Assembly: GCA_949752745.1 (NCBI GenBank)
Contig: OX457027.1
Span: forward strand, 85,361,936 to 85,425,935
Source of the DNA: Protula sp. h YS-2021
Lineage: Eukaryota; Annelida; Polychaeta; Sabellida; Serpulidae
Reading direction: 5' to 3'
Length of the DNA: 64,000 nucleotides
A model generated the notes under the pieces. It did not search any database. It was given only the letters and a program-made list of their open reading frames with translations, and was not told where the DNA came from. Position 1 is the first letter of the stretch, and each line of letters begins with the position of its first letter. Of the stretch, positions 56,622-64,000 are shown piece after piece. Position numbers and translations under genes: made by a program.

Positions 56622-56999
56622 AGAGTGCGAAACTGGCTAATGGTCTTGGAATTCTCATTTGGAACAAAATAGCCTTCAGTTTGTTGCCAGCACCTTGGTA
56701 TTACTCCCTTCTTCATGCTGCGTTCAAAAACCTTGTCAGTCTTGTCGCTGACTTTAGGCACTTCTTGAAGACTTTGTATGACGTACCACTAAAGCTAGGT
56801 GCTGATTTAGTTCTGGCTCGCTTTATAGTTTTGAAAACAAATTTGCGAAACAGGCAGGAAGAAGATGAGAGCAGTAGTTTAAACTGGCGCGATATCAACC
56901 TCGGTGTGATCGCCCAACTCTCAATGAAAGCCATCACAGCATGCGTGTACAAGTTTAAGTTGGCTGCAGCGTTTGAATTTTTTCCCAATTGCTAAAGAG

Positions 57000-57405
57000 T
57001 TATGAAATTTGGCTCACTGATAGAAGGTGATTAGACGCCGCATTTTTTTTCAAAGACCTTGGAGAACTATTGACATCCTCCGCCATGGTCAATGTCGAAA
57101 ACCAGAAGTGGGCCATTATCTTGAAAACGGTTAGAGATAGAGCGATTTTGAGCTTATTTTCGACCCTTTGGGCCTAAAAGACCATAGGTAAGAGGTACCT
57201 CGGTGACCTTGACCTCTCGGCCATGGTCAAAGTCAAAAACCGGAACTTGACCATTACCTCGTAAACGGATAGAGATAGTGCGATTTTGAGCTTATTTTCG
57301 ACCCTTTGGGCCTAAAAGACCATATGTAAGAGGTTAAGAATTCAGAATCGTATTTTTTTGTGACTCTCAAGTATAATTTTCGCAACTCGGTGGTAAAAAC
57401 GGTCT
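57000..57405 (-). repeat. Dispersed repeat with two 138-bp satellite-related modules
   Basis: CTTGAAAACGGTTAGAGATAG at about 57120 and CTCGTAAACGGATAGAGATAG at about 57258 are 138 bases apart, the satellite monomer length. Both lead into GCGATTTTGAGCTTATTTTC and GACCCTTTGGGCCTAAAAGA. It ends at CAACTCGGTGGTAAAAACGG then TCTAGTTTT, the inverted form of the terminus at 48308 and 15538. Confidence 0.9.
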
Positions 57406-59335
57406 AGTTTTCTGTTCCGTTTCTTATATACCTCTCTTGTTATTTGGAGAAGGGGGTAACTCATTGGTCGATAAAGGGAAATATGATTGTCTCAACTTTT
57501 ACTTGACATCAATGTATTTTTTTGTCGAAAGCACATGTTACTGTGACGAACATTCCTGGAGGAAGCAGGGAAGTACATGCGCACTTGAAGTGCATGTGTA
57601 CTTTTGGATTAGCGGTTAACCAGAAGTACCGATAACCACAACCGCAAACGGGCATTTTGTGAAAATAGCTTTATGACTTAAAGATTTTATTTGTTTGAAA
57701 CGACTTGCTGAAATCAGTTTATTTTCTGAAATTGCTGAAATCAGTTTATTTGCAGAAAATAAACTAGTTGATTGAATGAATGATTGATTGCTGATATTCT
57801 AGGTCTTCACGATAGTGGAGAGGTTCATTAAATTAGCAGTAAAATGCAGCAAGCACAACTTATTTTCGTCAGTATGTAATAAAGAGAACTAATTTAAATG
57901 ATGATATATAGGTAGGATCAAAATGATCAAACAGAACCGAGATGTCTTTTGGGAAGTGTCGTATTCTTTCTCCCTCTCTTCTAAAAGGTTCCTTTTGCCA
58001 AGGCAGAAGCGATAGTGCCGAATTGACAGAGCACCGAAGTTTCCAAAAAGCTGCACAGGATATTGCTCGACTCAGCGACATCTGTTGGGTTTCGAAATAG
58101 AAAGATTTTTCAAAACAAACGTGAAATCCTCCAAACAAAGTGTCTAAACACGCGTGACAGCTTCACAGTCGTGTCTCTGGTAGTGTCAAACTCCAAAATT
58201 GATGTTTTTCTAACGTTCTAAATTATTGTTAAAATGTTGTTTTCCATAAAATGGAACTGGTGCTTAGTTTTAATACAGGGTCAAGTCATACGAACGAAGG
58301 GACGGGATAATTCCAGGTACAACTCAAAGTCATTCACAACGTTGCACTTACCGGTTATATTCGGTAAAGAAATGCCCGCGGGCATTAAGGCTCCGATGGC
58401 AAATCTCTTACAAACGTGAGATTGATGACAAATAGTGTACTCGTAGACATTGCAGAGCACGCCACCTACAAGTAGCTCCGAGTAGCTCTGACTTGGTATA
58501 ACATCGTAAATCTCTCTGTCAGACTTTTTAGCGCACCGCTTCTTGGAGCTACCTACAAGTAGCTCCGAGTCAGCTCTGACTCAAATAACAGCGTATATCT
58601 TGTAATGTGCCGCTTCTTGGAGCTACACTCTACCATACAGAGAGAAACATGAAACTGAACAGCCCCTTCGTAATTGGCAAAATTGAAAATATATTCTTTT
58701 GATGTGAAAACAGCGTTTGCGCTAGCTCCAAGTCAGCTCTGAAAACTGAAGCTGTCAGAAAATAAGCTATCAGAAAGAAGCTTCGTATATATCTCTGTCA
58801 GAGATACGAAGCCTTACATTGTTCCGCTGATAGTTGTCAACTTCATTTGATCCGAGGCAAGAATCCTGCATCCTAATCCCTATTATTAAAAAATCTACCA
58901 GTAACCAATTTTGGGTGTTTTTTCAACGATTACTTTTTGTTTTCGGTGCATTGGAGTTCCCTTTTGGAATGTCGAAACTCAAAGTGTAGAATTTTAGACA
59001 TGTTCCAGAGGATTACAAAGCAAACTAGTGTTTGTGTTGAGTTACAAGGAAGTTAAATATTTCCGGGCAAAATATTTTTTGACAGCTTTAATCCGCCATA
59101 TTATTTTGTCATCCCGAAATCTAAGAATTTGGCTTATTTATTTATTAGATAACTACATAGACAAAAATGACATTTTCGGGATAAATGTTCTTTTTCGGGG
59201 TGGCGAACTTGCATGAATACTGACGAAAGACCTAGGTTACTGGTATTTTATTTTATTCTATTTGCGGACTCTCAAAAACATGAATATTGAGTTCCATAGA
59301 GAAAAGAAAAAAGGTGATACATGAGTATCAATAGA
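57406..59335. other. No gene recognised; short repeats
   Basis: Contains ACCTACAAGTAGCTCCGAGT at about 58466 and 58550, and CCGCTTCTTGGAGCTAC at 58536 and 58610. Frames at 58138-57869 (minus) and 58234-58419 (plus) have no recognisable domain. Confidence 0.5.
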
Positions 59336-59337
59336 AT

Positions 59338-59880
59338 CTACAGGTTTACATTAATATACAGACAATTGAACCAAAATGTTTGAATTCTCGATCTATACAA
59401 TACAGTATGTAGTATGCTATTCAAAATGCTATGTATGATACAGTTGTCTGAGAGTTCGAGCCGACATATAAATCTGTAGATATGTTTCCTGATGACAGCT
59501 AAACAACACTGAACATTTAAAACAGTACATATCAAGCTGGAGCTTTCATATTTAGAAACACCAGCGAACCGTTTACAAATATTATGATAAGCGGTGTTAA
59601 ATCCGTTCATAGTGTATACTTTAAACTTCCATCATAAGTGTGAGCAGTAAAAAGAAGAGCAATAGGATTTGAACAATGTCATTTTGACATCTAATGAACA
59701 CATAGAGAACTTTCTCAATAAAGTGTTACCTTGCACGTACAATTTACGTCTTTGTCTTTCAATGTCTACATCATCACTTTGATCATTACTTATTATACAT
59801 CTAAGATATTTGTACTGATGAACAACAGTCAATGCTACTGTAAGCTCTTTTTTTCTGCAAACCAGGCACGATTTTTAATG
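59338..59880 (-). pseudogene. LINE reverse transcriptase, C-terminal fragment
   Basis: One minus-strand frame from 59832 to about 59340, interrupted by a single TGA near 59632: YKYLRCIISNDQSDDVDIER, LLRKFSMCSLDVKMTLFKSY, CSSFYCSHL then stop, then WKFKVYTMNGFNTAYHNICK and RFAGVSKYES. This is the conserved thumb region after the RT active site in LINEs (CR1/L2/RTE-like); the clade is not determined. The active-site part is missing. A different element from the LINEs at 40.3 and 54.4 kb. Confidence 0.7.
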
Positions 59881-60685
59881 GGCTGCATACATTAAATTTC
59901 TTCGTTGAAGTGCAGTAAAGTTAGCTTCCGAACTCACCTGTCAAATGTGTGTTTACGTTCCGGTCATTAAATGTAACGTGACCAAAGTCAAGTGACCAGA
60001 AATTTACTCTGTACACCCATAATATTTGATTTAAAGTTTTTTTGTTTTTTTCATGCTTTTTGAAAAAGCAATTCAGTAGTTTTTGGCGGATAATTACAAA
60101 ATTTGCTGTCACTTTTTCACGTAATAAACCATGCTCCCTGAATGTAGACAGGTATTAATTATTGCGGGAGATTTGTGGTTATTTCCGTATTTTGTTCTTT
60201 TAAAGAAAACGTAAGACAGGAGTTATGTATCATTGCCGTTGTACTTTGAGGTCCTTTAGCGAATGCCAATAAAGACTTGTGAGTCGTTGAATTTTGCACA
60301 ACATCGCCACACAGGTGCTTCAAAGCGAGTGTAGTCACGCCAAACTTCAGTGGTGGACCGCTTCTTGGAGCTACGTTTGCGCCGGTTATTCCAGCCTTAT
60401 TTACAAACTGGAAGCCACGCAATTCACTATGACATTCTTATTATAAGTCACGATAGTCTTCTGCTCCTAACAGACAAATTTTAATATAACCAGTTACAAT
60501 GTGCTGTTCAATTTAAATGTACTTCGTCTCGTACTGATTAACTCCCATGCGGCTCTTCCTCAGATAATCTGTATGTGGCCGATCCCTCAATAGCGAGCCG
60601 CTTCTTGGAGCCAACATACTGATACACACCATTCAGATGCCGATGCATGCGAGGGGGGAGGGGAAAATTGTCCGATATGGCATAA
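59881..60685. other. No gene recognised
   Basis: Two further CCGCTTCTTGGAGC copies at 60358 and 60598. The minus frame at 60422-60159 is unassigned. Confidence 0.5.
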
Positions 60686-60690
60686 AACAT

Positions 60691-60960
60691 TAAGAAAGTT
60701 GCATTATTATGGCTCTCCGACCAAGGTACATGTGTACTTTCGACGTTCTATATATGTTTGTGTATGTTTAAGCGGATTCGTGCTTATACTTTTATCAGGA
60801 ACTTATTCACATGTTAGTGAAAGTTCACAAAATTAAGAAAGTTGCATTATTATGGCTCCCCGACCAAGGTACATGTGTACTTTCGACGTTCTGTATATGT
60901 TTATGTATGTTTAAGCGGATTCGTGCTTATACTTTTATCAGGAACTTATTCACATGTTAG
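60691..60960 (+). repeat. Two-copy direct repeat, 143-base offset
   Basis: TAAGAAAGTTGCATTATTAT, GGCTCTCCGACCAAGGTACA and following bases to CACATGTTAG run from 60691 to about 60817 and again from 60834 to 60960, with only a few differences. Confidence 0.95.
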
Positions 60961-61022
60961 CAATTAAAGGGACTGAATTATAATGTGTAAAATAGTTTTA
61001 AAATGATCATATGATGGCTTTT

Positions 61023-62031
61023 TATCCCCCGTGAAACGGAGGGATATAGGTTTGAGATTGTCCGTCCGTCTGTCTGTCCGTCCGTCCGTCCCCTCTTCAA
61101 GCTAAGGACTTTGTGGACACCACTTCTATATCAACGAAGCATAATTCAGCTTTCATATTTCATACAGGAAAAATATAGGGTATAAAGATGTGCAACGTCA
61201 AGGTTTCAGTTTGATCGAAGCAAAATTGACAAATTGACAGGCTTTTGAAAATCGTCGAAAATAGACATATGTGCACATGTATAGGACTTTGTGGACACCA
61301 CTTCTATATCAACGAAGCATAATTCAGCTTTCATTTTTCATACAGGCAAAATATAGGGTATAAAGATGTGCAACGTCAAGGTTTCAGTTTGATCGAAGCA
61401 AAATTGACCAATTGACAGGCTTTTGAAAATCGTCGAAAATAGACATAGGTGCACATGTATAGGACTTTGTGGACACCACTTCTATATCAACGAAGCATAA
61501 TTCAGCTTTCATATTTCATATAGGCAAAATATAGGGTATAAAGATGTGCAACGTTAAGGTTTCAGTTTGATCGAAGCAAAATTGACAAATTGACAGGCTT
61601 TTGAAAATCGTCGAAAATAGACATATGTGCACATGTATAGGACTTTGTGGACACCACTTCTATATCAACGAAGCATAATTCAGCTTTCATATTTCATATA
61701 GGCAACATATAGGGTATAAAGATGTGCAACGTCAAGGTTTCAGTTTGATCGAAGCAAAATTGAAAAAATGACAGGCTTTTAAAAATCGTCATAAATCGAC
61801 ATATATGCAAACGGAGTGGACTTCGTGGGCACCACTATATGAACGGACGTTAATTTGTTCTTAAAGCGCATTAGGTGAGTAATATTTTTAAATGATTTTT
61901 ATCCTAAAGCTAATTATAATTTCAGTTGTCATATGTCATGATACGGGTGATTGGAAATGCTACACGATTTCATGCGTATAGCATTTTCATACGGTATATA
62001 ATGAAATGCATTTAGGGTTTCACGGGGGATA
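61023..62031. mobile_element. 1.0-kb non-autonomous element with inverted ends and internal 178-bp repeats
   Basis: TATCCCCCGTGAAAC at 61023-61037 is the perfect reverse complement of GTTTCACGGGGGATA at 62017-62031. A short tetranucleotide-like run (GTCCGTCCGTCTGTCTGTCC) follows the left end. Inside are four copies of a 178-bp unit. No coding frame. The structure resembles non-autonomous transposons with internal tandem arrays that are common in molluscs; the transposase family is not known. Confidence 0.75.
61106..61817 (+). repeat. 178-bp tandem repeat, four copies plus a fragment
   Basis: GGACTTTGTGGACACCACTT starts at 61106, 61284, 61462 and 61640, exactly 178 bases apart, and a diverged fifth start (GGACTTCGTGGGCACCACTA) is at 61818. 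Copies are about 97% identical to each other. Confidence 0.97.
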
Positions 62032-62139
62032 TTGCTGCTCTCTGACAGCATCTAGTTTAAATTCGAAAGTTTGCATGTTTACAGAAAATTAGAATTTTGT
62101 TGTTTTCCTTATCATCTCTATATAATTTATCCAAAAAAA

Positions 62140-62770
62140 TTTGCAGTCGAAACGACACCGTCATCGAAAAGATCCGAAAGGACGAATTGGCTTATTATAT
62201 ATGTGTGTGTCTGTATCAGTCTGTTGTGAAAAAATGTTGTGTGCAAGATATCTCGAGAACAAAAAGTCGGATCGACTTCAAACTTGGTCTGTTTATTCCT
62301 TGGGTAGGTTGGACGGTTCTGTCAACTTTTGTCGCATGTAATTTTATTAGGGCAGGCCCATGACGCCATTGTGTAAAAATCTCTCAGCCGCTGAACATCG
62401 TCGAAAGTTCAAACTTGGTGGGATTGTCGCTTGATAGGTCAGAAAAATTATGTGAAATTTTGTCAGAAGTAGAACGAACGAGTGCGGCGTATAACGTCAT
62501 CACGTAAAATATCTATATATTTTGAACAAGATGTTGTTTGTAAAATATGTGGATAACGAAAAGTCGTATTGACTTAAATTTTATACGATATTATGAGAGG
62601 CATGTGACGCCATTACGTTAAAATCTTGCATTTAAGATTCCCTCGGCCGCTGAACATCGGAGAAAGTTCAAACTTGGTGGGCCTTTACTTATTAGGTCTA
62701 AAGACTGTCAAATTTTTGTTGCGTGTAGAAGTAAAAGGCACATGCCGTCATCTTGTAAAATATACATGTA
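62140..62770 (+). repeat. Degenerate repeat cluster
   Basis: GTCAGTCTGTTGTGAAAAAA and AAAAGTCGGATCGACTTCAA match 14240-14320. GCCGCTGAACATCG then AGTTCAAACTTGGTGGG occurs at about 62390 and 62647. Related phrases continue to about 62920. No coding gene. Confidence 0.75.
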
Positions 62771-63505
62771 ATTTAAATAAGATGGTTATTTCTTGGGTCA
62801 GTCGGACTGCTGTTTTAATTTTTGACGCGTGTAGTGAAATTAAGAAATGCGTCATTACACATAAAATGCAAAATAGCAAGTTATCTCGAAAGCGGAAGGT
62901 CGGATCGTCTTCAAACTTGGTGTAGTTATTCCTTGGATAAGTCGCACTATTTTGGTCAAACAGTAAAGTCTTATAGAAAATTAAGAAACCCCCTCTACCC
63001 CCCTCCCTCGCCGTACGGTTTTGTCCGCTGAACATAATGTTAACTACGTTAGGAATTTCGGTATTTTCCATAAAATTCTCAAGTGTTCATGCATTCTTCA
63101 GATTGCTTGAAAACAGTTCCAACTTTGCTATCGATCCATTTACGACATTGCCTGTGACTGACCTTTTTGTGCGTTACTCCTCTACAGCTGATATGAAACA
63201 GGTCACTCAGTCAGGGGTCAGTATCACTGCTGGGGGATTATGAAGTCGTTATCCCGCCTCTCTCTCTCCCACCGAAACGAGCCATCTTTTGCGCAGTTAT
63301 GAAAAATGTCCTTCTATTGTTTTTAGCCTGTGGGAATTTACGAAGACAGGGTTATATATCATGGCTATAACTACACATAGGATACAGTCCGTTATCGTAA
63401 TTTTGGCTAAAAGGGTTGAGGATGCGTTAAGAGTTGGACCTACATTGGATGGCCGGAGGGGGTCGGGGTGACGTTTAGCAAATAAAAAATGAAAATAAAT
63501 CCACA
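62771..63505. other. No gene recognised
   Basis: Short unassigned frames only. The first 150 bases still resemble the degenerate repeat above (CTCGAAAGCGGAAGGTCGGA). Confidence 0.45.
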
Positions 63506-63506
63506 C

Positions 63507-63800
63507 CCGGATAAAAAAGATTGCGGTAAAACCTATTTGTAACGACCACCTTCAAGACCCAGATAAAAAGATGTAAAGTAAAACCTGTTTGTCGTACCCC
63601 TTCCAGATTCAGATAACAAAAACAAACGATAAAACCTGCTTGTCTTGACCATCTTCCATACGCGCACGTAAGTTAAACTGCTGTAGTTACCAAATTCCAA
63701 ACCCAGATACAAAGGACGTACAGTAAAACCCGTTTTAGTGATCACTTTCCAGACTCGGATGAAAAAAAAACGTACAGGAAAATCTGTTTTAAGTGACCAC
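63507..63800 (-). repeat. Minisatellite, ~52-bp unit, inverted copy of the one near 12.4 kb
   Basis: Five or six diverged units of about 50-54 bases: CCCGGATAAAAAAGATTGCG, GTAAAACC, TGTAACGACCACCTTCAAGA and so on, ending GTGACCAC at about 63800. Reverse-complemented, this is the unit at 12310-12560. Confidence 0.85.
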
Positions 63801-63917
63801 AGTGTAGTTTTGTTTGTGTTCGGATTTTTGACAATGAATTATAAGAAAAATAATAAGTAATAAGTGAAAAAGGAAAATAGTTATTAATGAATTATGGGTT
63901 TAATCGGGGAGGCATTT

Positions 63918-63952
63918 GTTTTTTTTTTTTTGTTTTTTTTTTTTTTTTTTTG
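63918..63952. repeat. Poly-T tract with single G interruption
   Basis: About 35 bases, like the tract at 6890-6942, again next to a repeat cluster. Confidence 0.85.
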
Positions 63953-64000
63953 TTTACAAAAACAAGAAACTAAATAAGTGTCGATTGAAAGTGTGTAATC

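Larger units (their letters stand above)
54362..56990 (-). mobile_element. Decayed R2-like LINE with C-terminal endonuclease-like domain
   Basis: Minus-strand coding blocks read continuously over 2.6 kb with several frame changes. RT entry: 56988-56713 and 56621-56220, with GHIAIVWLDVPNAYGLIPHK (motif A) and RYHVPQKVRSLLNKYYEAF. Motif C: 56148-55831, with AFMDDMTV (FMDD box) and VKPIKYLGKKFDELLKD. Thumb: 55803-55570, with RPLTVYEVSVSVVETMERKI. A Cys/His cluster with a WRHDKVLE-type motif lies near 55150-55050. The C-terminal domain is at 54907-54362, with RPEVIITSKGTKS, WEERMHESQEQKAAKYEDL and IEIGCRGFVGGSAYRAM. A C-terminal restriction-like endonuclease, rather than an N-terminal one, is the mark of the R2/R4/NeSL groups. 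The 5' end stops at a repeat near 57.0 kb. Confidence 0.8.

Overview
This window is nuclear DNA from an animal. It is AT-rich, its one recognisable host gene is split by GT-AG introns, and most of the rest is transposon debris, satellites and microsatellites. The mix of repeats (Gypsy LTR elements, RTE-like and R2-like LINEs, Polinton-type DNA polymerase and protease relics, and repeats of the TTATCCCCCGTGAAAC type) suggests a lophotrochozoan invertebrate, probably a mollusc such as a bivalve. The phylum is an inference; no marker gene proves it.

The host gene is on the minus strand at 27951-36965. It has nine exons, and all eight introns are GT-AG with consistent phases. They join into a 424-residue, fold-type I PLP enzyme of the cystathionine/methionine gamma-lyase family, with the PLP lysine in SATKY. 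Two or three of its substrate-specificity positions differ from textbook cystathionine gamma-lyase, so a methionine or homocysteine gamma-lyase-like activity is plausible.

Layout: 1-6.9 kb is non-coding, with microsatellites and homopolymers. 6.96-7.26 kb is a two-copy 157-bp repeat. 7.26-10.82 kb is a 26-copy satellite of about 138.5 bp with a 277-bp AB higher-order unit. 11.0-12.6 kb holds a TTGTCA-rich duplicated block, a TA tract and a minisatellite of about 52 bp. 15.27 kb holds a possible C2H2 zinc-finger exon. 17.2-18.3 kb is a decayed type-B DNA polymerase. 18.6-23.7 kb is a decayed minus-strand Gypsy element (gag-like, protease, RT, RNase H, chromodomain) with an env-like, membrane-anchored relic beyond it and a tRNA-derived SINE where the integrase should be. 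24-28 kb is featureless. 28-37 kb is the lyase gene, whose intron 4 carries satellite-related repeats and a fresh 362-bp tandem duplication. 40.3-43.3 kb is a nearly full-length RTE-like LINE with a 13-bp target-site duplication. 44.9-46.9 kb is a second type-B DNA polymerase relic converging on an adenain-like cysteine protease relic, which is a Polinton/Maverick signature. 50.0-52.2 kb is a second Gypsy relic. 54.4-57.0 kb is an R2-like LINE with a C-terminal endonuclease-like domain. 59.3-59.9 kb is a LINE RT fragment. 60.7-63.8 kb is a dense repeat cluster that includes a 1-kb element with inverted ends and four exact-period 178-bp repeats.

Two links between regions stand out. The satellite monomer is the amplified form of a 138-139 bp module that also sits, as one to three diverged copies, in dispersed repeats at 30.2, 48.4 and 57.1 kb. 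The minisatellite near 12.4 kb reappears, inverted, near 63.6 kb.
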